A stretch of DNA of 64,000 bases from NCBI GenBank assembly GCA_026826555.1, contig JAKSZT010053881.1, positions 3,151,848-3,215,847 on the forward strand, in the 5' to 3' direction. Source of the DNA: Tolypeutes matacus. Lineage: Eukaryota > Chordata > Mammalia > Cingulata > Chlamyphoridae. A program made the translations under genes and the position numbers. The notes below the pieces were generated by a model. That model made no database searches, had not been told where the DNA came from, and saw nothing but the letters and a program-made list of their open reading frames with translations. Within the stretch, counting starts at the first letter, position 1; every line of letters begins with the position of its first letter. Shown here in pieces: positions 45,864 through 57,239 of the stretch.

Positions 45864-46027
45864 CTGAAATCTGGGAAATATTTTAGTTATTAAACATCAT
45901 TTCAGTAGAGATTCTTGTCATTATACTATAAGATAAAGATCCTAAGGACGCATAAAAGTATAACTTTTCAAAGACAAAATCAAAATTATAGCTACTCATT
46001 ATGATATTAATTCAAAATAGTATCAAA

Positions 46028-46160
46028 ATAACATTTTTGTAAGCAAATACACATATATGCACATATATTTATATATCATTTTGCAAATGTTTGTATGTAT
46101 TGTGAGAATTTTGATTTTTACCCATAATAAAAAAAAAAAGAAAAAAAAAAAAAAAAAAAG
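46028..46160 (+). repeat. A-tailed repeat, inverted copy at 56420-56530
   Basis: ACATTTTTGTAAGCAAATAC, then TATATATCATTTTGCAAATG and GAATTTTGATTTTTACCCAT, ending in a long poly(A). The reverse complement of 56420-56530 gives nearly the same sequence. Family not recognised. Confidence 0.6.
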
Positions 46161-48559
46161 CATAGCACAACCATTCAACAAATGCCAAGTTTCTATACAC
46201 AGTTTCCAAAGGGACTGTTCCTTCTACATTATCCCTAGAGTGTTAATATCTTTTATTAATCTATTTCTTGAAGTACTATAATGATATTTTAATCCAGGAG
46301 AACTAGAAAACAGAAGAACCATGGGTTAACTATGGTCTTCAGTTTCATTGGATCCAACCAATAGGAAATATATGTTATTTATGCCTCGAACTGTTGAAAT
46401 TCAAGATACTTTTTTAAACTATTTGACAACAGCTATTTAAAAAGATAGGATTTTTCTTTTGAAAGTTGACCTTTTAAAATTAAATTCATTTATTCCCACT
46501 TCCTAGATCAATCTAGGATATTTCTTTGGTGGTAATGAAAACACAGACGACATTACTTCCAAATTGTAGTGAATTATCTAATTGTTTTCACAGAAACATG
46601 GGGATGTCGTTTTTAAAAGTGAATATTTATGAGTCTTTTCATACTGTTCCATTTTAGGTAATGTGTTAGAGCTTTAGCAACCATTAAGGCTGTGTTTTCA
46701 CAATACTATTATATGATAATGTGTCTTCCAGACTTATTACATTGGTACACAATGTTTAAAAGTTTTCTGCATTGTTCAGAGATATTTACCTTTTGAATTT
46801 TTTTTATACTTATATATTATAAAATACATTATATTCAAGAATTGTCAATATTATAAGATGTGAAATTATAGGTTGAAAGTTTATTCACAAAATTTAGTTA
46901 GCAATTCAGAAACCTTCGAAAGTATAAAAATAGATTTGTTTTTTGTCTGAAGATACTATATAATGCAAAGATAAATATTTAGGATCTAAATTAATAAAAA
47001 GCATGCTCCTATTTTTGAAATACCAGAAAGAGATGTCCTAAAGAAACAGCTAAATAACCTACAGATAGTCTAAGGTGATTCATTTGAATGCTACAAACAT
47101 GCAACATCTGTTATTAGACCATACAACATTTTGAACTATCTGTAGTTTAGAAGATTTAAAAATATACAGATATGAAAAATCAAATCTAAGGTTTAAGAAA
47201 TATATGCTCTGAACATGTCACTGCAATCAAGAGAACTATTATCTACTGATTTGTTCAGATGCAACAGCTATCCTACTCAGGAATTACTATTCATCTTTCA
47301 CCCATTTGGTTATTTATTTATATATTTGTACCTCTATAGATTGGAATCTCAAGAAAGAATGCCTTATTTATACCTGAAGCCTCAGCACCTGCAAGCCATG
47401 GAAAAGGTAAGCAATAGTTGAAGAAGAGGATTCAAGGATTAGAGCAGTTAACGAACATGAATAAAATACTTCTTTTTACTTATTCATCCCTTGATTCAAC
47501 TTTTTTAAAAAGAAAAAAAAAAGGCTCCTACACTTGGAATAAACACAATGTAAGGAAACAAGGAACTTCAAAATATGTTATATGATTGGATTCAGTTTGG
47601 TATCCACATTTTAATGAATTATTACTGGGATTTGTGCTATTGGTGGCTATATATACAATTTTTCTAAAAGATTTATCTTAAGGAAAAATCATAAACAAAA
47701 TTTCTCTGCTATATCACCTGTAATAGGTAAATAGATCTTATCTTAATGGTTAATAAATAACATTAACATATACAAATAGGAATTTTTAGAATGACTCTTA
47801 GCCCAATGTTCTAAAATGTTATCTCCACTGCTGACTGCTCAAATAACGAAGCAGAGAATTGTGTAAGTCAAGTATCAGATATTTTCCACAGAAGTTATCA
47901 ACAATCATAGTCTTATAATCTAGAAATATTTCCCCCGGATAAAGGTTGTTCAGAGGTTCCAAGACACTCCACTATTTTCATATTATGACAATACTATAAC
48001 CAAAAACATATGTATGCAAAACAACAATGTAATAATTTCCTTTGGCCTAATAAGTCTTATTTTTATTTTAAAAGGGGCTGTTATTTTAGGGAACCAAATG
48101 TATTGTTACATAGAAAAGCAGGCATTTCACAAGAAAATACTTTCACTTATGTGGAATAGGCTGCATATTGACAGATATAGTGTACTTTTGTACAACTTGT
48201 TAGTGGTGAAAGGAAGACTGTCCTGCACACATATTTAATCATCAAGTTCTTAATGATGAGCAATTTGAAAACATTTTCAAATGTTTAAAGAATTAAATTT
48301 CCTATATAGAGATGACTTTACCAGTCCCTATCAAAAAGGCAAATAATTAAAGCTTTCTCCAGAAGTGGTCATGGAATTATGCTGATCCAGCTACTCACTA
48401 AATCATGTTCCATTTTGGCCAATAAGAAGCATGCGAGGGATGGCTGTTCAGGGAGAGTGATGTTGGCCATGATCAGAAAAATGAACAGTCCATGACCTCC
48501 CTAAGAACCTAGATTGGTCTAAGTATACTAACCAGCTTGAGACAAATATGTATTTAAAA

Positions 48560-48641
48560 CTAATGTCTCAAAAAAAATAAAATAAAATAAAATAAAATAA
48601 AACAAAACAAAACAAAACAAAACAAAAAAACCTAATGTCTC
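48560..48641. repeat. tail-like (AAAAT)n(AAAAC)n tract between direct repeats
   Basis: CTAATGTCTC at 48560-48569, then 62 bp of AAAAT and AAAAC units, then CTAATGTCTC at 48632-48641. No element body is present. The same decamer occurs a third time after the adjoining SINE (48826-48835). Confidence 0.75.
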
Positions 48642-48825
48642 GGGAAGCGGCTGTGGTTCAATCAGTAGGGTTCCCGTTTACCATATGGGAGGCCCCGGGT
48701 TCGGTTCCCGGGGCCTCCTGGTGAAGGCAAGTCCGCCCGCACGGCGTGGTTAGCTGACCCAGCGAGCACAAGCAGCAAGGGGGGGGATAAATGAATAAAT
48801 AAATAAAATCTTAAAAAAAAAAAAA
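48642..48825 (+). repeat. DAS SINE at a re-used target site
   Basis: Full DAS element with A tail. It is flanked by CTAATGTCTC at 48632-48641 and 48826-48835; the left copy also ends the A-rich tract described at 48560. Confidence 0.92.
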
Positions 48826-49014
48826 CTAATGTCTCTGAAAAGCATATGAATCTTGTATATTCTAATTTGTTTTGCCAAACACTATTTCTTGGAAAACTGG
48901 TTCCCATTGGATTCAAATAAAAGCACACAGCTTCTACGTACAAATTCACTTTGAAATGTTCAGTAGGGAACACAAAGTAGATGTGGGAATACAGCTCGTT
49001 TCTCCCACTATCAT

Positions 49015-49560
49015 TTCTCCCACTATCCTGAGATAGCTAGAAGAGAAAAGGAGCAGAAAGAATATTTGAAGAAACAATGGCTGAAAACTTCCCAACTCTT
49101 ATGAAAGACATAAATATACATGTCCAAATAGTGCAACATACTCCAAACACAATAAATCCTAACAGACCTACTCTAAGACACAAAATAATTAGAATATCAT
49201 ATGCCAAAGATAGAGAATTCTGAAAGCTGCAAGGGAAAAGAGATTTGTCATATACAAGTGATCCTCAATAAGACTAAGTGCCAATTTCTTATCAGAAACC
49301 ATGGAGGTGAGAAGGCAATGGTATGATATATTTAAGGTACTGAAAGAGAAAAACTGCCAGCCAAAAATTCTTTATCTGGCAAAACTGTCCTTTAAAACTG
49401 AGGGAGAGTTTAAAGTATTCACAGATTTTTAAAAAAATGAGAGAAATCATCAACAAAAGACTTGCCCTACAAGAATTACTGAAGGTAGTTCTGCAGGTAG
49501 AAAAGACAAGACAGGAGAGAGTGATCTGGAGTAGTGTGAGAAATGAAGATTATCAGTAAT
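49015..49560 (+). repeat. degenerate L1 ORF1 fragment
   Basis: Reads as an older relative of the ORF1 at 49836-50619: TTTGAAGAAACAATGGCTGA, CTTCCCAACTCTTATGAAAG, GGAGGTGAGAAGGCAATGG and CTTTATCTGGCAAAACTGTC occur in the same order. No continuous frame. Confidence 0.7.
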
Positions 49561-49835
49561 GGTAACTAAAAGGGTAAATGCACCACCCAATAGTACTGTA
49601 TCCTCAATATACAACCCTACTCTTAAATTCCTATAAGAATCAGAATACAATTGAACAAGAAAAAGGCATATTTTCTGAAACAGAAGTGCAAATTATAAAG
49701 TGGTAAAGAAGGACAAAAACAAAATTAAGAGAGGAAACGGGAAGGGGGAGGGGAGGGGGAGGAGGAGGGGAGGGAGGAGAGCATGAACAACTGAAAGCCT
49801 GCAAAAAGTAACAGATCTTAAGGGAATGAAAGACA

Positions 49836-50619
49836 ATGGATGAAATTAAAAATACACTAGAAAAAAATAATACATTAGAGGCACATAAGAGCAGATGTGA
49901 ATTGCTTGAAGACAAAATTAGTGATTTCGAGGACAGAACATCTGAACTGGAAAAGACAGGAGAACAGAAAGAGAAGAGAATGGAAAAAACGGAAGGGAGT
50001 CTCAAGGAATTGGATGACAATGCAAAACACAAACATTTGCATTATTGATGTCCCAGGAGGAGAAGAGAATGGAAAAGGGGCAGAAAGAATATTTGAGGAA
50101 ATAATGACTGAGAACTTCCCAACCCTTATGAAGGACATAATTATCAATATCCAAGAAGGACAACAAACCCCAAACAGAATAAATCTGAACAGACCTACCC
50201 TGAGATACCTACTATTGAAAATGACAAATATCAGAGAGAAAGAGAGGATTCTGAAAACAGCAAGAAAAGAAAGCATCACATACAAGGGAGACTCAATAAG
50301 ATTAAGTGCCAACCTCTCACCAGAAACAATGAAGGAGAGAAGAAAGTGGTATGATGTATTTAAGTTACTGAAAGAGAAAATTTGCCAGCCAAGAATCCTG
50401 TATCTGGTAAAGCTGTCCTTCAAAAATGAGTGTGAGTTCAAACTCTTCATAGACAAACAAAAACTGATAGAATTTGTTATCAAAAGATCAGCTTTGCAAG
50501 AGTTACTAAAGGGGTGCTGTAGCCTGAAAGGAAAAAACAAAGGTGAGAGACTTGAAGAAGAGTTTATCAAATCCCGAGGAAGGAAAATGCATAGTATGAA
50601 TTATTTGAATCTTTTTTGA
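49836..50619 (+). pseudogene. L1 ORF1-type protein remnant (half-L1-like)
   Basis: An open 240-codon frame on the plus strand (from 49897), preceded by an overlapping frame from 49836. It aligns with the RNA-binding part of L1 ORF1p: EENGKGAERIFEEIMTENFP, then RLSANLSPETMKERRKW and PRILYLVKLSFKNE, ending near ALQELLKG. The two halves are in different frames around 49900-50050, so the protein is broken. No ORF2 follows, only 3'-UTR-like sequence with a poly(A), as in half-L1 (HAL1) elements. A G-rich tract precedes it. Confidence 0.75.
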
Positions 50620-50648
50620 TTATCATTTAAAGTTTTAGACATAGGGAC

Positions 50649-51388
50649 ATTTGTTCTGGAGAAACAGGGCAAAACTCTTGTTTGTAAGATAGGTCTTTCA
50701 GATGAAGCATATAAATCTAAATGGTAGTACAATTGTATAGTATTGGGACTATGCTTTAATAAGTTATGGTTTATACTTAAGATTAGAATTCTGAGCATGT
50801 CTTTGATGTAAAAATTTAATTTAATCCAAATATATGGATGGATACATTTTAAAGACACAACTTGAAAAGCAAATTCTTGAGTAGAAAATAACTTGGCCAG
50901 TGTTATTAAAATGTTGACTCATTGACCTTTGTTTTATGATAAAGGAAATAAGTGATTGCTTTTTTACCCTAGACATATACTGCTATTACTATTCACTCTG
51001 TTTTCCTTGCTTCTGTAGAGTAAGTTTGTCACAAGGTTTAAATGTGTTTAATATTCATTTTGATTCAAAGTTGTAGTTTTGTTATATGTGGAATCTTTGA
51101 AATTTCAGCCAAAAATGCAAGCAAATGTGAACATTCTAAAGTTTCTCTTAATTCTGATTTGTGCTTAAGTTTTTGGCATTAAAGAAGTTATAACAATGGT
51201 AGTACTCTCCTTCAATATTTGTTAGATGTATGAAGTACTGATGAATGTCACAATGATGGTTTTATTTTTTAAATATTATCACTTGAGGTAGGTCAGTCCT
51301 TACCACAAGTGAATCATTTTTTTTTAAATGAGTGGATTTTACAGATACATTATAATAAAGTGTACTGCTTACATTAAAAAAAAAAAAA
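50649..51388 (+). repeat. possible retroposed 3' UTR or half-L1 3' UTR
   Basis: AT-rich, non-coding, ending in AATAAA (about 51353-51358) about 16 nt before a 13-A tail. It could be the 3' UTR of a processed mRNA copy or of the half-L1 itself. A weak duplication ATAGGGAC / ATAGGGGA is seen near 50641 and after the tail. Source gene not recognised. Confidence 0.35.
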
Positions 51389-51506
51389 ATAGGGGATGAT
51401 GTGGAAGAGGTAGTGGGTACACAAGAATCCTCATAATTTCAATGTAACTTTTCTGTAATCTAAAACTTCTTTAAAAATAAAGTTTATTATATTAAAAAAA
51501 AAAAAA
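51389..51506 (+). repeat. L1 3' terminus
   Basis: TTCAATGTAACTTTTCTGTA, then ATCTAAAACTTCTTTAAAAA, AATAAAG and poly(A), the usual L1 end in this genome. Confidence 0.6.
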
Positions 51507-51878
51507 GAAGCTAAGTATAGAATTACCATATGATCTGGCATTCCCACTACTAGGTATATACCCAGAAGAATTGAAAGCAGGGACTCAGATATTTGTACAC
51601 TAATGTTCATAGCGGCATTATTCACATGCCAAAAGATGGAAGCAACCCATGTGTCCAGCAACCAATGAATGGATAAATAAAATGTGGTATATATATATAT
51701 ATACACACACACAATGGATTATTCAGCCATAAAAAAGGAATGAAGTCCTGATGCATGTGATAACATGGATGAACCTTGGGGACATTATTATAACCCAGGA
51801 ACAAAAGGACCAATATTCTATGATCTCCCTGATTGGAACTAATTATAATAAGCAAACTCAAAGAGATAGAATCTAGAA

Positions 51879-52040
51879 CAAGGGTTCTTAACATTTTTTG
51901 GTCCACAGATCCCTTACTAAGTCCACACTATACCGTGTATTATTTAATAAATATATCACACCCGCACTGACACGTCCCCACAAGAGTAATGTTTTTTTAA
52001 TTTCAATTCAAGCTCTTGGATCCCTTGTTAAGAACCCCTG
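51879..52040. mobile_element. short non-autonomous hAT element (162 bp)
   Basis: Terminal inverted repeats CAAGGGTTCTTAACA and TGTTAAGAACCCCTG, flanked by ATCTAGAA / ATCTATAT (6 of 8 match), as expected for hAT. The inside is nearly the same as the right part of the 516-bp copy at 52837-53352. Confidence 0.8.
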
Positions 52041-52836
52041 ATCTATATAGGTTACCAGGAGATAGACTAGGGTAGAGAATTGGGAGCTGATGCTTAATTT
52101 GTACAGAATTTCAATTAAGCCTGATTGTAAAGATTTGAAAATGGACAGTAGTCATAGTAGCACATTATTTTGAGTGTAATTATCAGCGCTGAACTATGTC
52201 TGTGAATGTGGTTGAATGGGGAAATTTTGGGTCGTGTATGTTAATAGAATGAAAGATGATAAAACTGAACCCTGTTGTGGATGATGGACTGTGGCTAGTA
52301 GCACACATATAAGAATGTTCTTTCATGAATTACTAGCAAATGTACATTACTCTTACAAGGTGTTAAAATAGGGTGGTATATGGGAAAAAATATACTTATG
52401 TAAGCTATGGACTATAGTTATATCTATTTCAATATTCTTTCATCAACTGTAACAAAGGTACCACATTAATGCAAAGTGTCAACAATAGGGGGATATGGGA
52501 ATGTTATATTTTTTTACACAACTTTTCTGTAAACCTACAACTTCTCTTATTTAAAAAATTAATAAATATGTATTATACTAAGTGAAAGGAACCAGACACT
52601 AAGTACTACATATTGTATGGTTCCATTTATATGAAATGTAAATATAAACAAATCTATAGAGACAGAAATAGATTAGTTGTTATATAGGGCCAGGAAGGAT
52701 AGGGAGATTGACAGGTGACTGCTAAGAGGAATGGGGTTTTTCTTTTTGGAGTAATGAAAATGTTCTTAAATTGATTATGGTGATAAATGCACAACTCTGT
52801 GATTAAACTAAAAGTCACTGATTGCACATTTTAGAT

Positions 52837-53352
52837 CGGGGTTCTTAGCCTTTTTTGTTCCACAGACCCTTTTGCCAGTCAGGTGAAAAATCACAGACCC
52901 CTTCTCAGAATGTAGCAGCAGATAGTTTTATGACACTCAACGTCAGCTGTCTTTGAATTAAATTTTAGGATTATTCAAGATTATGTTTTACAACTTTCCC
53001 ACAATTTCAATACCTGATAACCTAACACAGTTCAACATCTGTTCAAATGGTCATTTTTGGCAAACATTTAGAAATTCAAATTTTCCCACGGTGTCATAAA
53101 ACCATCTCTACCATCCTTACCAACCTTTTTGCAGGCAGTTATCCACTGCACTCAGAACACGCTACATCAAAATAAAAATCATACTAAGTCCACATTATAC
53201 TGTATATTATTTAATAAATATATCACACCTGCACCAACACGTCCCCATAAGAGTAATGTTTTTTTGAATTTTCAATTCAAGCTCATGGACCCCCCTGAAA
53301 TCTTTCCATGGACCCCTCGGGAGTACGTGGACCTCTGGGTTAAGAACCCATG
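52837..53352. mobile_element. long non-autonomous hAT element (516 bp)
   Basis: Ends CGGGGTTCTTAGCC and GGTTAAGAACCCATG are inverted repeats; flanks TTTTAGAT / CTTTTGAT (6 of 8). No transposase frame. It shares its right-hand part (ACTAAGTCCACATTATACTG onward) with the short copy at 51879. Confidence 0.78.
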
Positions 53353-54044
53353 CTTTTGATGGATTGTATGGTATGTAGATATATCTCAATAAAACTGCTT
53401 TTAAAAAAAAAGTCTGGGACATTAACTTAGATAACTAATTAGCTAATGCCTCTTTCCCGTGAATAAAGAGTAAAGAGGAGTTTAAATTTAAAAGATGGGT
53501 TGCAGATTAGATAATATGGGGGTGGAAGAGAGTTGACAGCAAGAGTTACTGGTCTGTAAGTATAAAATAGAACTCTAAACAACAAATAGTATTTTCAGAA
53601 TCATACAATTTAGAATTAATTGTTCCATAAGTGCTCATATTTTAGTTTTCTTTTAGACTGGCTATCAACTCTGTGAGGACACATATCATATCCACCATCC
53701 TCCATCTTAAAAAATTATCTAACACAGTGGAATGGAATGGATTAGGTTCTCAAATAATAAGCTAGGATGACCATATCATTTACTGTTTAAATTGGAATAC
53801 TTTTGAGATGAAGGGGTCCTATATAGAATCCAGTTACACATGAGAAGACTGGGCTAAATATTTTAGTTTCCTTCAATCCCCCCAAAGATGTTAAAAAAAA
53901 AATTCTATATCATTAGGTCAGCATCCTTTACCAGATAAAGAGTGAAACACTTCCCTTCTCTTCAACATGATAATGACAATTGCTACCAAACATTGAGCAA
54001 TTGGCTCATATATGACTGACCTTATAAACATCATCTCACAAAAG

Positions 54045-54165
54045 CTTTACACAGTTGTTATTAACATCCTCAAGCTAAAGATGGGGAAACCAAGTCTTAG
54101 AAAGGTTAAACAGCTCACCCTAGGGTACAAGTAAGGAAGTGGTGGGACTCAGTTTTGAACCAAAA
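54045..54165 (-). repeat. MIR SINE, antisense
   Basis: AAGATGGGGAAACCAAGTCT, then AAGGTTAAACAGCTCACCCT, the reversed MIR core. Confidence 0.6.
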
Positions 54166-54309
54166 ACCATGAAATACTAAAAATATAAGGGATCTACACA
54201 GCAGAAAGTAACTCACAAATTTGCCTTAATTCAGTCAGGTTGTAAAACCACTCTTACAAATTCATTTTCTAGTCAAAATATTTTAAAAGTTCCATACAAG
54301 AGTCATAAA

Positions 54310-54840
54310 AAAGATTGAGCAACTTGTAGGCATGGACTACAAGTCTAAACAGAGAGCAGACAAGTGACCAGACCACTAAATCCAGTGTGCTAAAAGCTAT
54401 AACAGGGAATCATGGCGTGTTGTGAGAACACATAGGAGGATACCTAATGCCCACTGCAGGATGCTGGAAGACTTACCAGAGAGGTGAGAACTCAATTGAG
54501 TCCTGCAGAACAAGTCATAGCCAGGCAAAAGAGAGTGGAAAAAGTATTCCAGGTAGAGGGTACAACATGGACAAGAGCAAGGAGTCATGAGAGAACATGA
54601 CTTGCAAGGGGGTAAGTGGCAAGGGATGAAGCTGGGGACCACGCTTCATCAAGTTTAAGGGCTTGAATTTTTTACCTGAAGGTTAAGGCAAGACATTAAA
54701 TAATTTTAAGCAGGGAAATGGGAGATCAGAATTATGTTTTTAAAAGATCAATCTGGTGGTAGTTTGGAGAGAGGACTAGGTAGATGGAAGGAAGGAGAGT
54801 AGAAGCAGTGACATCAGTTATTAAGGTCCTAGAGAGATGA
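54310..54840 (+). repeat. ancient interspersed repeat, same type as 15740-16500
   Basis: CAGGCAAAAGAGAGTGGAAA, then AGTATTCCAGGTAGAGGGTA, AATTTTAAGCAGGGAAATGG and AAGATCAATCTGGTGGTAG recur in the usual order of this old family. Confidence 0.4.
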
Positions 54841-55094
54841 AATTCTAACATTCTTTTCCTCTAAAATTTTTTGAAGAAAATCAAATAAAAGTTGTTTCCA
54901 CTGACAATGGAAATATGAAAAAACAATGAAAAAATTAAATGAATAAAAATGCCAGAATAGCAAGAGATCGGCACAGAAAGAAGTGATCAATTAACAATAA
55001 ACACCTTTCATCTAAAAAGACTCCATCACATGTGATAAATTAAGTTCCCAGACAATCATAGCTTATCTCTTTAATTAAATATTAAGTTAGACCA

Positions 55095-55198
55095 TGGGTC
55101 GGATGTGGCTCAACTGGTTGGGCGTCCCTCTCCCATATGGAGGGACCCGGGTTTGATCCCCGGGACCTCCTGGTAAAAAAAAAAAAAAAAAAAAAAAA
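55095..55198 (+). repeat. short tRNA-derived SINE with 11-bp TSD
   Basis: Head GGGTCGGATGTGGCTCAACT, B-box GGGTTTGATCCCCGG, poly(A). AAGTTAGACCA lies at 55084-55094 and 55199-55209. Very similar to the copy at 55890. Confidence 0.9.
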
Positions 55199-55889
55199 AA
55201 GTTAGACCAAATTGAAGAAAATCTTTTGAAAGTATTGTTTTGCTCTCCTTTCCTTCTTAAACAGAGTACAAGTAGATTGGACATAATTTAACCTTTCTTT
55301 GATGACTCAGAGGTAGCACATTAAAATTTAAAAAAAACAAAACACTGGGCCAGATTTAGAAAACATCAGCTCTTAGTCCTTACTGGCCACCTGACAGGGA
55401 CAATGGACACCCTTAGCCACAATGGACCTTGATTTTACATAAGAATAATCTTTGTCAGCAAAAGCTGAGGTTGGATCCAAATGGAAGGAAGTAGAAGCAC
55501 TTTTTTTTTTTTTTTTTTTTTTGGGCTCCTTTGACACCATGCAAGATTCACTCTTGGGGCTGCTTTCCCACCAGGCAAACTGTTTAAAATTTTTCTTTTC
55601 TTTTTTTTTTTTTTGAATAATCAACCTGGGTCATTCACCATTCTTGATATTGCTTGCAGGGCTGAATTATTTATATAGCGCCAACTCTACCTTCCAAACA
55701 ATTCTTTCAAGATCTACTCCTTGCGGAATTATTACAAAATCATCTTCAATGTAATCATAAATCAGAGCCCAGGGGAAAACAATTATTTACTTCTAACAGA
55801 TTTGTGCCCAACGGGTAGATGTTATTTCAACCTTACTGCTATACCCAACTCCTTGAGTCTTATGTACTTTGGATCAAACACAATGAATA

Positions 55890-55987
55890 GGGTCGGATGT
55901 GGCTCAACTGGTTGGACGTCCGTCTCCCATATGGAGGGACCCGGGTTCGATCCCCGGGACCTCCCGGTAAAAACAAACAAACAAAAA
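55890..55987 (+). repeat. short tRNA-derived SINE with 14-bp TSD
   Basis: Same head type as 55095, with a CAAA-type tail. AAACACAATGAATA lies at 55876-55889 and 55988-56001. Confidence 0.9.
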
Positions 55988-56419
55988 AAACACAATGAAT
56001 AACAGCAGTCATTGAACAACAAAGCCATTTTCTCATATATTTGGATGCTCTGGATACAAAACCTATACTATTAATACAGAGCAATTGTAAAATCAGAAGA
56101 AACAAAAGAGAAGCAAAAAATGGATAAGTAGTGGTTAAGGGATTACAAACATGAGGTTCTTAGTGTAAACAGAAGAGTATCAAACAAATTTTAAATGTAG
56201 ACAGATTTCCTGCGGTTTGTTCAACCATAACTAACCAAGTGGTTCTTACAACTACTGCACACCTGAAACCTTACTGTGAGTTAGGTGATAAGAAAACAGA
56301 GATTTGTCTCCAAAATAGTCTATTGCCAACACAAGCCAAGGAATCTGGTTGTTTTCAATGAACAATAGGCACCACTCACTGAACATTTATATTCAAAATC
56401 CGGCACTGCATTTATTTAT

Positions 56420-56960
56420 TTATTTATTTTAATTGTGGGTAAAAATCAAAATTTTCACAATACATACCAACATTTGCAAAATGATATATAAATACATATG
56501 CATATATGTGCATTTGCTTACAAAAATGTTATTTATGTATATATATAAATATATTTTAAGAGGTGCTTAGATTACCCAAAATATTACACAGAACCCACTG
56601 GGATTCCCATGTTGCCCACCTCCCACACCTCCCACCACATCCCACACAAACATCTCCCACAAGTGTGGCCCACCACTCAATGGACTTACACATCCTGGGG
56701 CCTTGCCACCAACCATAGACCACAGTTCACACCATAGACCACACTCTCTCCCACACAGTTCTGAGTGGTGTGTGCTGATTTAAAATGGCCTACATCCGTT
56801 GCCACAACGGTACTCAGGACAACCTCCAAATCCCAAAGAAGCCCCTGTATTTCAACTGCTCGTCCCCTCCCTGCCCCAAAAGTGTCAAGTGGCCACTGGC
56901 TCCACCTCATTGTTATAATTTCTTCCACTGCTAGAATTTTTATTACAAATACCTCAAGGT
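56420..56960 (-). repeat. antisense L1 3' UTR with a flanking A-tailed repeat
   Basis: 56530-56960 reversed reads as an L1 3' UTR (TGGGAATCCCAGTGGGTTCT, then TAATATTTTGGGTAATCTAA). 56420-56530 is the inverted partner of 46028-46160. It is bounded on the left by an ATTT microsatellite. Confidence 0.55.
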
Positions 56961-56964
56961 GATT

Positions 56965-57065
56965 ATTACTGTCTCCTTTCTACAGATAAGGGAACTGAAG
57001 CCAGAAAAATTAAGAGACCTGGCCACACAAGCTGGTTCCGTGGCAGAATGGGCACTGAATGCACA
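56965..57065 (-). repeat. MIR SINE, antisense
   Basis: TTCTACAGATAAGGGAACTG, then AAGCCAGAAAAATTAAGAGA and CCTGGCCACACAAGCTGG, the reversed MIR core next to the CpG island. Confidence 0.6.
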
Positions 57066-57239
57066 TCTACCTCTACCTCTTTCTTTCTATATTATGCTAA
57101 CCACACACTAAAGGGCTCTCCAGTAAGCGACTGAAACCTAGAGGGACCCTAGAGAAGCAATTATTTCCGGCGCTTTCCTGGCGTATTCTTCACTTACGAA
57201 GCCTCACAGTCTAGCACATGGTGGGCGCTTAAAAGTCAC

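Larger units (their letters stand above)
51510..53410 (+). mobile_element. L1 ORF2 end and 3' UTR fragments, split by two hAT elements
   Basis: ACCATATGATCTGGCATTCC, then GTATATACCCAGAAGAATTG and GAAGCAACCCATGTGTCCAG are the end of ORF2. 52050-52560 is an L1 3' UTR. 52580-52836 and 53361-53410 form a second, older L1 end (TATGGTATGTAGATATATCT, CAATAAAACTG). Two hAT elements sit in them at 51879 and 52837. Confidence 0.75.
45864..57197 (-). other. ODF2L: inferred 5' intron of ODF2L
   Basis: The region between the first coding exon and the CpG island. It holds an A-tailed repeat (46028-46160), a double-hit SINE site (48560-48835), half-L1-like sequence (49015-51388), L1 3' ends with two hAT elements (51389-53410), MIRs and two short SINEs. 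46300-48540 and 53420-54040 are AT-rich with nothing recognised. Further 5' exons could be hidden here. Confidence 0.45.

Noticed and set aside
49640..50570. Minus-strand ORFs of 130 and 231 codons
   Set aside because: Antisense shadows of the L1 ORF1-type sequence.
10185..55974. Possible tRNA genes at the many A-box/B-box heads
   Set aside because: The 3' halves of the acceptor and anticodon stems do not pair, and A-tails and TSDs follow. They are SINEs.
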